Below, in pieces: positions 42,657-53,300 of a stretch of DNA of 64,000 bases. The DNA is from Christiangramia flava JLT2011 (GTDB taxonomy: Bacteria; Bacteroidota; Bacteroidia; Flavobacteriales; Flavobacteriaceae). A model generated the notes under the pieces. That model did not search any database and was not told the origin of the DNA. It saw only the letters and a program-made list of their open reading frames with translations. Position numbers and translations under genes: made by a program. The stretch is from contig NZ_CP016359.1 in the NCBI RefSeq assembly GCF_001951155.1, forward strand, positions 1,822,001 to 1,886,000, written 5' to 3'. Each line of letters begins with the position of its first letter. The first letter of the stretch is position 1.

Positions 42657-42743
42657 ATGAGGATTATAGGAGGCGTGGTGATCCTGGTGGTAGTCTTGGG
42701 CATCCTGATCTATTACCGTTGGTTCATGAAGAAAAATCAATAA
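42657..42743 (+). CDS. 28-residue membrane miniprotein
   Basis: ATG 42657 opens a frame for MRIIGGVVILVVVLGILIYY followed by RWFMKKNQ. This is one hydrophobic helix with a basic tail, a normal inner-membrane miniprotein layout. The stop is 4 bp before a strong terminator, which supports a separate transcript. Function and family are unknown. Confidence 0.55.
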   Translation: MRIIGGVVILVVVLGILIYYRWFMKKNQ

Positions 42744-42747
42744 ATAC

Positions 42748-42772
42748 AAAAACCGGGATTTCCCCGGTTTTT
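42748..42772. terminator. Bidirectional intrinsic terminator
   Basis: AAAAACCGGG (42748-42757) and CCCGGTTTTT (42763-42772) form a perfect 10-bp stem with a 5-nt loop. The A and T tracts serve both the miniprotein gene and the convergent GH2 gene. Confidence 0.9.
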
Positions 42773-42796
42773 TGTTTGCTGAATATTTCAGTTATG

Positions 42797-45238
42797 CTAT
42801 TCTGCTTTGATACTGATGGTCTCGGTGCCCAGGTTGGCACTTTTCACACGTAATTTCAGTGTGCCTTTTTCAAAATCAGAACCCAGGATGATGACGGCTT
42901 TTCCGTAGAATAAATTCACCGTATCGTTCTGAAACGCTTCAAACGACTGCGGATTTCCATTTCCAGCGCCTGCCAGATGGCCTTCACCCGTGACCTCGAT
43001 CTGCAAAACATCATTGGCCAGGGGAGCGGGATTTCCTTTTTTATCGAATGCTTCCACCAGCACATAAGACAGGTCTTTCCCGTTTGCTTGGATGATCTTT
43101 CGATCTGCAGTTAAGCTGAAATTGGTTGCTTTTCCGGCTGTTTTCAGTATTTTTTCGCCAATTTGCTTACCGTCTTTGTAAGCTACGGCCTTTACTTCTC
43201 CGGGTTCATAGACCACGTCGTTCCACATGAGTCGGAAACGTTCAGTAGAAACCGTTGATTCGGGTTTTTTGCATTGTTTCCCGTACGATTTTCCGTTTAC
43301 GAAAAGTTCAGCGCAATCGCCGTTGGTATATACAAAAACTGGAGTTTTCTCGCCTTCCCGGCCTTCCCAGTTCCAGTGCGGCAAAATATGGATTGTCTGC
43401 TCTTCTGGCTTCCAGTAACTTTTATATAAATAGTACCGGTCTTTCGGAATTCCCACCAGATCCACAATCCCGAAATAGGAACTCCTGGAAGCGGCTTCCG
43501 CATCAAAGCCCAGCTCTTCGACTTCTTTATTGGTGTAGGGCGTTGGTTCGCCGAGATAATCAAAACCAGTCCAGACGAATTCGCCAGCTACATACGGTTC
43601 CTGCTGCTGCCACATGAAATCATCATCTGAGATTTCGGCCCATTCCGGGGCATTGAGATCATACGAACTGACCTGAAGCGATTTGGTAAAATCAGTCTTT
43701 TTCTCTGGCAGCGGAAATTCATAAAAGCCGCGCGTGCTTACTGTGGAAGCCGATTCACTGATGACCACAGCTTTATTCGGTTGCAGTTTTCTGGCAATTC
43801 GATAGCGCCTTCCGTAATTCCAGCTGTGCACATCATACAGGTCAAAATGTCTTAATTCTGCGCTTCGCAACTGGTCATTCACCAAAGTGGTGGGGCGGGT
43901 AGGATCATATTTGTTCACATAGTTCAGCATGGTGTGAAGCCTTCGGAAGCCATTATTGATATTCCACTGCACATCACCGATCTCGTTGCCCACGCTCCAC
44001 ATGAAAACCGAAGGGTGGTTGCGATCGCGGCGAATAAAATTCCGAATATTTCGATGCGCAAAATCCTCAAAATCGGTGGTGTCTACGATATCAGCCTTGG
44101 CATCATATTTATCAAATATCTCGTCAAAAAAGAGGATTCCCATCTTATCGCAGAGCTCCAGCAATTCTGGCGCGGCAACATTATGGCTGTTACGGATGGC
44201 ATTCACGCCCAGCGACTGCATGATCTCCAGCTGCCTTTCCGCCGCACGGGGATAAAATGCAGCTCCTAAGGGACCCTGACCGTGGTGGAGATTCACGCCT
44301 TTCAGCTGTACCCGGCGGCCGTTCAGATGAAAACCATCGTTGGCTGTGAATTCAATGTTTCGAATCCCAAAACTGGTCTTTTTTTCGTCCCGAAGTTGCC
44401 CGTTTACATAAACCTGGCTGAGCGTGCTATAGAGATTGGGAGCGTCGAGATCCCAAAGCTGAGGTTTCAGAACTTTCGCGCTGGTTTCAAAATAAGCAGC
44501 TTCACCGGCTGCAAGAAACCTGGTCATTTTTTCTGCGGAAACCTGCTCGCCCGAAGGGTCTAAGATCACCTGTTTCAGGCGAACAGAATCGCCCATTTTG
44601 GAAGTATTCAGAATATGATTGCTGATGCGTACCGTGGCGGTATCAGCGTTGATAATGGGAGTGGTCACATAGGTTCCCCAAATATCTACATGAACAGGGT
44701 CTGTGACAAGCATGGTCACTTTGCGATAGAGGCCGCCACCCGGGTACCAGCGGCTGTCGTGCTCGCGGGTATCGGCATGAACCGCCAGCAGGTTTTCTTC
44801 GGAAAAATTCAGAAAGTCGGTAATGTCGAGGTAAAAGGAATTATATCCGTAATCCCATTTTCCGGCTAGTTTTCCGTTTATGTAAACTTCCGGAAAGGCC
44901 ATGACGCCATCAAAAACCAGGTAAATTCTCTTGTTTTTATAAGCTTCGTTAATTTCCAGTTTTTTTCGGTACCATCCTTCAGCTTTCCAGGGCAATTTGC
45001 CGGTGCTGCCATTTCCGTCCTTGATGAAATCTTCGGAAATAGCCCAGTCATGAGGAATTCGAACATCCTGCCAGGAACTGTCGTCAAATTCAGAGTCTAC
45101 GGCTTCGGGGTGTGGTCCTTTGGCAAATTTCCAGCCTTTCTGAAGTTCCCTGGATTCACGCTGCGCCGCTACCTGAAAATGATTCAGCAGAAGCGCGCAA
45201 AAAAGAAGTAAAAAGTATTGTTTATAGAGCTTGTTCAT
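42797..45238 (-). CDS. Glycoside hydrolase family 2, beta-galactosidase type
   Basis: This 813-residue secreted enzyme has a signal peptide ending near VAAQ. The GH2 order follows: sugar-binding beta-sandwich, immunoglobulin-like domain and TIM barrel. The acid/base is E419 (SVGNEIGD) and the nucleophile is probably E553 (GEFVWTG). A C-terminal Big-like beta domain follows. It lies 6 bp after the GH53 gene, so it would remove galactose from the oligosaccharides that enzyme releases. Confidence 0.9.
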   Translation of the reverse strand: MNKLYKQYFLLLFCALLLNHFQVAAQRESRELQKGWKFAKGPHPEAVDSEFDDSSWQDVRIPHDWAISEDFIKDGNGSTGKLPWKAEGWYRKKLEINEAYKNKRIYLVFDGVMAFPEVYINGKLAGKWDYGYNSFYLDITDFLNFSEENLLAVHADTREHDSRWYPGGGLYRKVTMLVTDPVHVDIWGTYVTTPIINADTATVRISNHILNTSKMGDSVRLKQVILDPSGEQVSAEKMTRFLAAGEAAYFETSAKVLKPQLWDLDAPNLYSTLSQVYVNGQLRDEKKTSFGIRNIEFTANDGFHLNGRRVQLKGVNLHHGQGPLGAAFYPRAAERQLEIMQSLGVNAIRNSHNVAAPELLELCDKMGILFFDEIFDKYDAKADIVDTTDFEDFAHRNIRNFIRRDRNHPSVFMWSVGNEIGDVQWNINNGFRRLHTMLNYVNKYDPTRPTTLVNDQLRSAELRHFDLYDVHSWNYGRRYRIARKLQPNKAVVISESASTVSTRGFYEFPLPEKKTDFTKSLQVSSYDLNAPEWAEISDDDFMWQQQEPYVAGEFVWTGFDYLGEPTPYTNKEVEELGFDAEAASRSSYFGIVDLVGIPKDRYYLYKSYWKPEEQTIHILPHWNWEGREGEKTPVFVYTNGDCAELFVNGKSYGKQCKKPESTVSTERFRLMWNDVVYEPGEVKAVAYKDGKQIGEKILKTAGKATNFSLTADRKIIQANGKDLSYVLVEAFDKKGNPAPLANDVLQIEVTGEGHLAGAGNGNPQSFEAFQNDTVNLFYGKAVIILGSDFEKGTLKLRVKSANLGTETISIKAE

Positions 45239-45244
45239 GGTTGT

Positions 45245-46447
45245 CTATTTTGAAGCATTGTAAAATTGCATTCCCAGAGTCGCCTTGTTCTGGTGGTCAA
45301 AAAGCGTGGCGTTATCCCAGTGAGAACCCTGAGCCCACTGCGTGCTGCAACTGGTAGAAACCCAGGCCGGTTCCCAGTAAACCAGGCCACTGCCACCGGC
45401 ATTCTCGATCACTTCCTGTAATTTATTCAGGTAATCCAGCTGGCCCTGTTGTGTCGCCGGGAAACCATCAACCAGCGCGTCTTCCCCGAGAATGTTGTTG
45501 GCCGAATCGGCATTTTCAAGAGTGAAAGGATAAGCGGTTTCCACGACCATCAGTTTTTTGTCGTAGGTACTGATCAGCGTTTGAAGCGCTGAGGAGACAT
45601 TCTCCAGGTTGTAGTCAGACCAGATGGGGTAGTAGGAAAGGCCGATCCAGTCGAAATTGGTCACGCCGTTTGCTGTCGCCTGCTCGAACCACCAGAGTCC
45701 GTTTTCTGGCTGCGCGATATGCAGCATGATTTCGATATTTGATTCGTTTTGTGAAGCAATATCTCTAACTGCCTGGATACCTTTATTGAGCAAATATGCG
45801 TTGCGGTCCCAGTCTATAGGCCACTCCAGTTCGCCCTGCTGCAGGATCATCCCATTGATCTCGTTTCCCACCTGCACGATATTAGGCAAAAGATCGGCCT
45901 CTTTTAATTTTTTGAGCGTCTGATAGGTGTAGTTGTAGAGTGAGTCTCCCAGAACCGGCGTATTGTCTTTCACTGCCGCCCAGGCTGCAGGGATTTCCTG
46001 TCTGGAAGGATCTGCCCAGGTATCAGAATAATGAAAGTCCAGCAAGACCTGCATGTTAGCCGCTTTAGCCCGACTAATACTTTTTTTAACATCCTGAAAA
46101 TTGGAATAACTGGTCCATTCTGGAGAATGCCAGAGGCGAACACGAACGAGGTTGGCACCGGCATCAGCAAAAATCTGGTAAGAATCTTCAGCTTGCGCAT
46201 CAGCGTTGTAATAGGTCGCGCCACAATCTTCCATTTCATTCACGTAAGAAAGATCGGCACCATAATAGAAGTTGGTTTCTTCTGGAGTTTCAGCAGGTGT
46301 TTCTTCCGGAGTTTCGCTAACCGGGGAATCGTCATTAGTCTCCGGAAGGTCTTCCGAAGTGGTTCCTGAAGAACAGGCCGAAAATAACAGGCAAAGCAGC
46401 CCGGTTTTCAGCATAGGGCCAATAAGATCTCTGAACATAGCCATCAT
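45245..46447 (-). CDS. Arabinogalactan endo-beta-1,4-galactanase, GH53
   Basis: This 400-residue lipoprotein (C25 in LLFSACSSG) has a Pro/Glu-rich linker (SETPEETPAETPEET) and a GH53 barrel starting GADLSYVNEMEDCGA. The acid/base is E196 (QVGNEINGM) and the nucleophile is probably E303 (VVETAYP). It cuts beta-1,4-galactan at the cell surface or in the periplasm. ATG codons at 46447, 46444 and 46438 are possible starts. It forms a two-gene unit with the GH2 gene, with no SusC/SusD transport pair nearby. Confidence 0.9.
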   Translation of the reverse strand: MMAMFRDLIGPMLKTGLLCLLFSACSSGTTSEDLPETNDDSPVSETPEETPAETPEETNFYYGADLSYVNEMEDCGATYYNADAQAEDSYQIFADAGANLVRVRLWHSPEWTSYSNFQDVKKSISRAKAANMQVLLDFHYSDTWADPSRQEIPAAWAAVKDNTPVLGDSLYNYTYQTLKKLKEADLLPNIVQVGNEINGMILQQGELEWPIDWDRNAYLLNKGIQAVRDIASQNESNIEIMLHIAQPENGLWWFEQATANGVTNFDWIGLSYYPIWSDYNLENVSSALQTLISTYDKKLMVVETAYPFTLENADSANNILGEDALVDGFPATQQGQLDYLNKLQEVIENAGGSGLVYWEPAWVSTSCSTQWAQGSHWDNATLFDHQNKATLGMQFYNASK

Positions 46448-46563
46448 TCGTTATAAATGTATAATGTACGTTTAATTTTGTAAAAATAACGAATTTTTTG
46501 TGATCTGGCCTGATCGGAGATTTCAGTTTTCTATAGTGGGATCATTTTGGAAAATAGCAAGGC

Positions 46564-47229
46564 TTATTCCTTTTTCCGGGTTTTGGATTTGATGAATTCG
46601 ATGATCATCGGGGTGATCGAAAGGATCACGATTCCCAGGATCACCAGTTCAAAATTGTTTTTTACGAAATCCAGGTTTCCGAAGAAATAGCCAACCAGTA
46701 CCAGCAGCAAAACCCAGGAGATCCTGCCAATTACATTATAGCGAATGAATTTTCCGAAGTGCATTTCCCCAATTCCGGCTACAAATGGCGCAAAGGTGCG
46801 AACTACCGGCACGTAGCGTGCAAGAATGATGGTTTTTGGGCCGTGTTTCGCATAGAAACTCCGTGTTTTATCAATGTGCTTTTCACTTACTAGGGTTCTT
46901 CCAAAAACTTTCCAGGCCAGTACTTTCAGTCCCACGGTCTTTCCGAGGTAATAATTCAGACTGTCGCCCAGGATGGCGGCCACAGCTAGACTGATGAGTA
47001 CAATATAAAGATTGAGTTCAGCCGTTTGCCCGGCATCGTTCACCACGCCCGCGCAAAATGTCCCGGCAGCAAATAACAGGGAATCTCCCGGTAAAAACGG
47101 CATGACGACCAGGCCGGTTTCGATGAAAATGAACGCGAAAAGAATGGCATAGATCCAGACGCCATAATCAATGATCATGGTGAAAAGATGACTATCCAGG
47201 TGGAGGAAAAAATCTAAAATACTGTTCAC
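46564..47229 (-). CDS. DedA family membrane protein
   Basis: This 221-residue protein has about five hydrophobic segments and the DedA/SNARE-associated motifs: ETGLVVMPFLPGDSLLF (near residue 37), GRTLVSEKHIDKTRSFYAKHGPKTIILARYVPVVRTFAPFVAGIGEM (split over 114-160). DedA proteins move lipid carriers across the inner membrane. The start codon is GTG. It follows the PAP2 phosphatase gene by 3 bp, a pairing that fits undecaprenyl phosphate recycling. Confidence 0.92.
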   Translation of the reverse strand: MNSILDFFLHLDSHLFTMIIDYGVWIYAILFAFIFIETGLVVMPFLPGDSLLFAAGTFCAGVVNDAGQTAELNLYIVLISLAVAAILGDSLNYYLGKTVGLKVLAWKVFGRTLVSEKHIDKTRSFYAKHGPKTIILARYVPVVRTFAPFVAGIGEMHFGKFIRYNVIGRISWVLLLVLVGYFFGNLDFVKNNFELVILGIVILSITPMIIEFIKSKTRKKE

Positions 47230-47232
47230 GTT

Positions 47233-47796
47233 TTAAAATTTATAGGTGAAACCCAGTAAAGCTGCGTGCTCATTGCTGGAAAAGGTCAATTCCATGTGTT
47301 CCCGTTCATACGGACTTGTGAAAATAAGCGAACTCCCGATCCCCACCACTGCCCCGGCCAGGATATCGTAACCGTCATGTTTCTGGGCATTAATGCGACT
47401 AAAAGCGGTAAAACCGGCCAGCGCATAAGCGGGAATGCTGTATTTGAAGCCGTAGCGTTCATGTATAAATGCGGCACTTTGAAAAGTGGTGGAAGTATGG
47501 CCGGAAGGGAAAGCGTTATCCCCGTTGTGATGCGGTCTGGGTTTATTGAGAGCCACTTTGAGTCCAAAAGTCACGACCTGATTCAGGATAAAACCTTTGG
47601 TGAACTGCCAGCTACCTTCCCGGTCTTTTAAGATGAGCGTGGTCGCCAGCGTGGAGGCAGGCACTGCAAATAAGAGCACGTCACCCGCGGTCTTGATACC
47701 GGGACTTTCCTGTTTGATGAATTGAGCGTGTCCCTGGAATGACAGGAACAGGCTGAAAATTAGTATAAAAATATAGTTTTTAAAATCGTTATTCAT
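47233..47796 (-). CDS. PAP2 family phosphatase
   Basis: This 187-residue protein has a signal sequence (ending GHAQ) and the three phosphatase motifs: LNKPRP, PSGHTSTT and SRINAQKHDGYDILAG. These carry the catalytic histidines. The start at ATG 47796 gives a normal signal peptide, while the longer GTG form does not. It would remove phosphate from lipid pyrophosphates or related molecules on the outer face of the inner membrane. Its partner in the operon is DedA. Confidence 0.88.
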   Translation of the reverse strand: MNNDFKNYIFILIFSLFLSFQGHAQFIKQESPGIKTAGDVLLFAVPASTLATTLILKDREGSWQFTKGFILNQVVTFGLKVALNKPRPHHNGDNAFPSGHTSTTFQSAAFIHERYGFKYSIPAYALAGFTAFSRINAQKHDGYDILAGAVVGIGSSLIFTSPYEREHMELTFSSNEHAALLGFTYKF

Positions 47797-47857
47797 ATTT
47801 CTAAAAACACTAAAAGAAGCCACGCGGCTCCTTTGAATTTAACAATTTAACGAGAAT

Positions 47858-48328
47858 TTAATCGTCTCCTTCCTGATGATATTCTTCTATTTGCTGGACG
47901 GTTTTTTGTTCCAGCAATTCCCCGGATTCCTTGTACAGTACTTCTATTTCCCGATTGTCCTGCTGCAACTCCAGTTCATAAAAAAATTCGTTAGGTTGTT
48001 CTATTCTGAAGATTTTACGGATCTGAGCTTCGGAGAAATCGCTTTTCACCGCTTCGGAAATCTTTTGCGGCAGCTGCTCCATTGGGATTGCAGCTTCAGT
48101 TTCGAGCCATTTTCCGTCGGTATTGAAATTCGCGGAAAACTCCTGTTGATTTTGCTCAAATTCCGCTTCCCATTCTTCTGAGTTTTCTTTTCCCCAGGTC
48201 ACTTTCTGTGCATCCGGAAACCTTTTGCTGAAAGCTTCCTGTACCTGGCTGTCTACTTCGGAATTTTTTCCGCAGGCGATCAGCAAGAACATCAGGAAAA
48301 AAACTCCAGCCTGTGTCCACTTTTTCAT
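47858..48328 (-). CDS. PepSY-like lipoprotein
   Basis: This 156-residue protein has a lipoprotein signal (C19 in LLIACGKN) and two PepSY-like repeats (FPDAQKVTWGKENSEEWEAEFEQNQ and LYKESGELLEQKT are the recognisable parts). Similar small secreted PepSY-like proteins lie beside two-component systems in many Bacteroidota. Its promoter carries a direct-repeat operator shared with the TolC-RND operon. Confidence 0.78.
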   Translation of the reverse strand: MKKWTQAGVFFLMFLLIACGKNSEVDSQVQEAFSKRFPDAQKVTWGKENSEEWEAEFEQNQQEFSANFNTDGKWLETEAAIPMEQLPQKISEAVKSDFSEAQIRKIFRIEQPNEFFYELELQQDNREIEVLYKESGELLEQKTVQQIEEYHQEGDD

Positions 48329-48346
48329 GTTAAAACATTTGAATAG

Positions 48347-48381
48347 GGAAACTACTGCTGAATTCTAAAGTTCTTTTAAAG
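48347..48381 (-). promoter_or_regulatory. Direct-repeat operator of the PepSY-like gene
   Basis: On the minus strand CTTTAAAA and CTTTAGAA repeat with an 11-bp period (48381-48363). Exactly 16 nt from the start of the second box lies a TAGTTTCC element (48354-48347), a poor -7 match. The layout equals that at 55700-55734. Confidence 0.6.
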
Positions 48382-48399
48382 TTGGCTATTAAAACTTTC

Positions 48400-49656
48400 T
48401 TAATTAAAAATGATCCTGAAAAAATGCCTGTTTTCGGCAAAATGATAGGTGACATTATATTGCAGGACTTCGCAGATTTTCTGAACGATCGCCAGGCCTA
48501 GTCCGCTACCGGGTTTGGAACGCTCGTTTTTTCGGTAAAAACGCCTGAAGATTCGCTCGGCATCTTCCAGCTCGGCATCGCCAGGATTACTGATCTCCAG
48601 CCTGTCATGGTCGATCGTTATTCTAATAGGTCCATCACCTTCGGTATGCTTGATGGCATTGCTGAGCAGATTTCCGATCAAAGACTGAATAAGCTCCGGA
48701 TCTGAAAAGAGGGTCAGGTTTTTTTTTTTTTCCAGTTCGATCTCAACAGGACTGATCTCCCGGAAGTTGATGACCATCTCCTCGAGCAAATCATTCAAAG
48801 AGATTTCCTGATAATCATTTTTCTGGCGTTGATCGAGCGTTGCCAGTAACACCAGTTTTTTATTGAGATTGGCCAGCCTGCGAATATGGCGCTGCAAATT
48901 GGAAAGTTCTTCGAATTGCTGGTCGCTAATCGCAGATTCGTTCAGGAAATTTTCCAGTTTGGCCTGCATGATCGCCAGTGCCGTTTGAAGTTCGTGCGAA
49001 ATATTTTCAGTAAACTCCTTCAGGTTGTTATAGTCGTAGATCACCCGCGAGGTAAGCGTCTCGATCTCGGTCTTTAATTCTGAAAATTCCACAATATTGC
49101 TGTCTACCAGTTCAACCGGGCGGGCCGCCTGCAGGGAAAAATGCTGCATGGCTTCCAGGTTTCGGAAAAAAGGTTTCCAGATCCTGCGATTCCAGGCCCT
49201 GCTGAAATAGAACTGGATCACGAATACCAGGGCGAGACTGATAAGAAAATATACCAGCGTGATCACCACGATCTCCTGGGTTTCTACGACCATGGATCGC
49301 ACGGTAATGCGGTAAATCTCCCCGTTGATGGTTCTAAAAGTGCTCAATTCGCGGAAAAGTTCCGTTTCATCCTGCGACGGATCATAGATGAGCGTGTCTT
49401 TTAAAATCTCAGGACGAAGACGCGGCGTTTTCACGATCTCAAAAACCGGCGGCAGTTCTATTAATTGCCCGTTTTCAGTCGCATAATGTTCCAGCCTGTA
49501 ACTTCGCGAGTACAGCTCTTCTTCCACTTCCTGTTCCATCAGTTTACTGATAAAGAAATAGAGCACCGGCGTGCTGAAAAGAATCAGCAGCACACTGATG
49601 AGGATAAAGGCCTTGGAGGTTTTTTGAAGGAGCGTTATGGATCTTTTGTTCTTCAA
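48400..49656 (-). CDS. OmpR-partner sensor histidine kinase
   Basis: This 418-residue kinase has two transmembrane helices (about 15-37 and 128-150) around a periplasmic loop of about 90 residues. The phospho-acceptor is H221 (ISHELQTALAIMQ), and the HATPase motifs are DAELEDAERIFRRFYRKNERSKPGSGLGLAIVQ (in parts). It lacks a clear HAMP domain. The start is TTG at 49656, 2 bp after the regulator stop. Confidence 0.9.
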   Translation of the reverse strand: MKNKRSITLLQKTSKAFILISVLLILFSTPVLYFFISKLMEQEVEEELYSRSYRLEHYATENGQLIELPPVFEIVKTPRLRPEILKDTLIYDPSQDETELFRELSTFRTINGEIYRITVRSMVVETQEIVVITLVYFLISLALVFVIQFYFSRAWNRRIWKPFFRNLEAMQHFSLQAARPVELVDSNIVEFSELKTEIETLTSRVIYDYNNLKEFTENISHELQTALAIMQAKLENFLNESAISDQQFEELSNLQRHIRRLANLNKKLVLLATLDQRQKNDYQEISLNDLLEEMVINFREISPVEIELEKKKNLTLFSDPELIQSLIGNLLSNAIKHTEGDGPIRITIDHDRLEISNPGDAELEDAERIFRRFYRKNERSKPGSGLGLAIVQKICEVLQYNVTYHFAENRHFFRIIFN

Positions 49657-49658
49657 TT

Positions 49659-50330
49659 TCAGGCAGATTTAAAGATATAACCCGAACCGTAGGCTGTCTG
49701 GATATAATGGGATGCCCTGCCGAGTTTCTTCCGAAGGTTGTTGATATGCACATAGATAAAATCAAAATTATCCAGCATATCGCTCTGGTCGCCCCAAAGG
49801 TGTTCGGCAATGATCTCTTTGGAAAGCACACGCCCTTCGTTGGTGATAAAGAAGACCAGAAGATCGTACTCTTTACGTGTTAATTCGATGGGCCGCTTCT
49901 CTACGAGCACTGTTTTAGACCTGGTTTGGATGGTGATTTCCTGAAATTGCAGTTCCTCGTTACCGCCGAATTTGCCCCGGCGAAGCACCGCTTTGATCCG
50001 GGAATTGAGTTCGGCCAGATGAAAAGGTTTGGTGATATAATCATCGGCTCCCAGGTCCAGACCTTCCAGCTTATTGTCCAGGGAATTGTTGGCAGAAATG
50101 ATGATGACACCTGCTTCGCTCCTGGATTTTTTCAATTGTTTCAGGACATCCAGCCCGGAACCATTCAGTAAATTGATGTCCAGCAACACCATATCATAAT
50201 CGTAAAGCGAGATGCGATAAAGCGCTTCTTCGTAATCTGAAGCTGTTTCGCAAACATGGGCATCTTTTTCCAGGAAGGTTTTGATGGAAGTTTGCAGGGC
50301 TTTTTCGTCTTCGGCAATCAGTATTTTCAT
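49659..50330 (-). CDS. OmpR-family response regulator
   Basis: This 223-residue regulator has a receiver domain (acceptor D51, LLDINLLNG; K of ITKPF) and a winged-helix DNA-binding domain (ELTRKEYDLLVFF, VLSKEIIAEHLWG, HINNLRKKLG). It lies 52 bp downstream of the RND pump gene on the same strand and may be co-transcribed with the pump. It is the best candidate to bind the CTTTAGAA direct repeats at both ends of this region. Confidence 0.92.
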   Translation of the reverse strand: MKILIAEDEKALQTSIKTFLEKDAHVCETASDYEEALYRISLYDYDMVLLDINLLNGSGLDVLKQLKKSRSEAGVIIISANNSLDNKLEGLDLGADDYITKPFHLAELNSRIKAVLRRGKFGGNEELQFQEITIQTRSKTVLVEKRPIELTRKEYDLLVFFITNEGRVLSKEIIAEHLWGDQSDMLDNFDFIYVHINNLRKKLGRASHYIQTAYGSGYIFKSA

Positions 50331-50382
50331 AATTCTTTCAGCAGCTTCAACAATGAATTTACAAGATAACAGAACTATTTGA

Positions 50383-53300
50383 TTATTCTTTGATCAGTTT
50401 TAATATGGTGGGGAGCACGATGAGCAGTAAGGGAAGCGCAAAGATCATCCCGCCTATCACGGCGATAGCCAGCGGCTGGTGCAATTGAGCCCCGGCACCA
50501 ATTCCCAGAGCGAGGGGAATTAAGGCCATAATGGCTGCAAAAGCGGTCATTAATTTGGGTCGCAAACGGGCAGCAATGGCATATTCGATCTTTTCCTTAT
50601 GGCTTTTTTCATTTTCAATTTCCAGGTACTGCCGGTAGGTAAAGATCGAGTTTTCGCCAATGATCCCTACGATCATGATGATTCCCATATAGCTACCCAC
50701 GTTTAGTGGCGTGCCGGTTAACAAAAGGCTCAACAGGCATCCCGCAACCCCTAAAATGGCAATTCCCACGATCACCACGGCAATTTTAATCCTTCGGAAG
50801 AGGAATAGAATGACGATGAACACGAGCAGGATCGCGAGGATCAGGATGAGTAGTAGTTCGCTGAAGGCCTGTTGCTGCTCTTTATAGGAGCCGCCATATT
50901 CTAGATGATATCCGGCTGGCATGCTAACATTTTTTGCCAGTTTCTGCTGAATTTCAGCCAGCGTGGAACCAAGATCGCGATGATCCAGCCTGGCGGTCAC
51001 CACGCCCATAGATTTCAGGTTTTCCCGGTTTACCTGGGCCACTCCTTTTTTCAGCTGGATGCTTGCCAGTTGCGGAAGCGGCAGCGTGGAGCCACCAGGG
51101 ATATTTACCTGGAAATTCTGAAGATCCTGAATAGAATTTTTATAGGTCTGCGGATACATCAGGCGAATATTGATGAGCTGCTCATTATCGATCATTGTGC
51201 TCACGATCGTACCGCCAATACGGGTTTGCAGTTGCAGCTGCAGATCGGCCGGGGAAATCCCGATTCTTGCCAGTACATCATTTTTCGGTTCTACGGAAAT
51301 TTCCGGGCCGGAGAGTATGATCCCGTCATTGACATCAGCCGTTCCTCTGATCTTTTCGATTTCTGAAGCTATCTTTTTTGAAAGTTCCTGCAAATGCGAA
51401 ATATCGTCCCCGAAGATCTTGACCTCGATTGGCTGAACCGAACTGATGAGATCACCCAGCATATCACCAATTACCTGCCCAAAATCTACCTGAAGTGCGG
51501 GTAGCTTGGCTTCGATCTTCTTCCGGATCTCGTCGGCCACTTCCATGGTGGCAATCTGGCGTTTATCCTTTAATTTGATGAGGTAGTCCCCGCTGTTGGG
51601 TTCGGTGATGAAAAATCCCATTTCGGTTCCAAGTCTTGCTGAATACGCTTCAACTTCCGGTTGTTCATTCAGGATTTGATTCACCTGGTCGAGCATCGCA
51701 GCAGTCTCTTCGAGGGTCGTGCCACCGGGACTTTGGTAATCCATTACAATACTGCCTTCATCCATTTCGGGTAAAAAACCGGAATTCAGCTTTGAAGGAA
51801 CAATGATCAGTACCGCTATACAGATTGCCGCAAAACCGATCCCGATCAACGGAAGATCCAATACTTTATGGATCCAGCGGGTTTTGGGTTCTTTTTTCCG
51901 CCGGATCTCTTTTCCGCGGGAAAAAACCACGGCGAGAATGGGAACGATGATCCACGAAACCAGAAAGGAAGCCGCCAGAGCGATGATCATGCTGTATGCC
52001 ATCACCTTGAAGTAAGCGCCCGCCACGCCAGTCATCAAAATAAAAGGCACGAAGATGAGCAAAGTGCTGAGCGACGATCCAACCATTGCAGGAAATAGAT
52101 GCGAAATGGCTTCGCGGGCGATCCAGCTGAGGGGTTTTTTGGGATGTTCTTCCCTTATTTTATGGATCTGTTCGATCACGATCACCACATCATCGATCAT
52201 GAGCCCAATTGCAGCGGCGATAGCTCCCAGGGTCATGATATTAAAGGTATAACCTACAGCATCCATGACCAGTAGCGTGAGTGCCAGGCTCAGCGGAATG
52301 CTGAACACAATGACCATGCTGGCAGAAAATGACCGCAGAAAAATAATGACCACCAGGATTGCCAGAACAAGCCCGATCCATAATACGTCTTTAATACTGC
52401 GAATGCTGGAATTCACGAAATTCGCCTGCTTGTAAAACGGCCTGATCCTTACATTTTTGGGAATAATGCTTCCAAGTTCCGCGACTTTCTTTTCAATATT
52501 ATTATTGACCTCGATGAGATTGGCATCGGGTTGTTTGATAATGGCCAAAAGCGGTACGTTTTTTCCGTTGGCCAGGACTTTTACGTATTCTTTCGCCTGG
52601 TTTACCTGTATTTCCGCGATATCCTTCAGCCTGATCGTCCTGCTCGTGCTGCTTTTCACCACGACATTTTCCAGGTCGGCCAGGTTCTCGATCGCGTTAT
52701 TGGTAAGGTTGAGATACATTCGGTCATAATCTGTGATATAACCGTTGGATTGCAGGATATTGGAATTATTCACGGCATCCTGTATGTCTTTTATCGAAAT
52801 CTGAAGATTCTGAAGCGCATAAGGCTTCAGGATGATCTCATATTCCTTGTCTTTCCCGCCGATGACGGCAATATCTGAAACCCCTTCAGTAGCCAGTAAA
52901 TAGGGTTTGATCTGGTATTTTGCAATCTTTTTAAGGTCTACCTGCGACAGGCTGCCATCACCTTCCACCGAGTATCCCATTACGGGAAGAATGGAAGGAT
53001 TCATTTTTTCTACGGAAAAACTGGTATTGGGAAGGATTTCTTCTTTCGACTGCTGAATGTAGGATTCTATCTGGCTACGAGCGGTATTGATGTCCATATC
53101 CCAATTCAGGAAAACTGAAATTTCACAGCTGCCACGCGAAGTAACGCTTCGAATATATTGCAAGCCTTCGGTACGCCTGATGATATTTTCCAATGGGATG
53201 GTCACCGTGGTCATCATCTTATCCACCGGTTGCTGGCCGGCATCAGCGATGACCTTGATTTTCGGGAATGTGATATTGGGGAACAAGCCGGTCTGCATTT

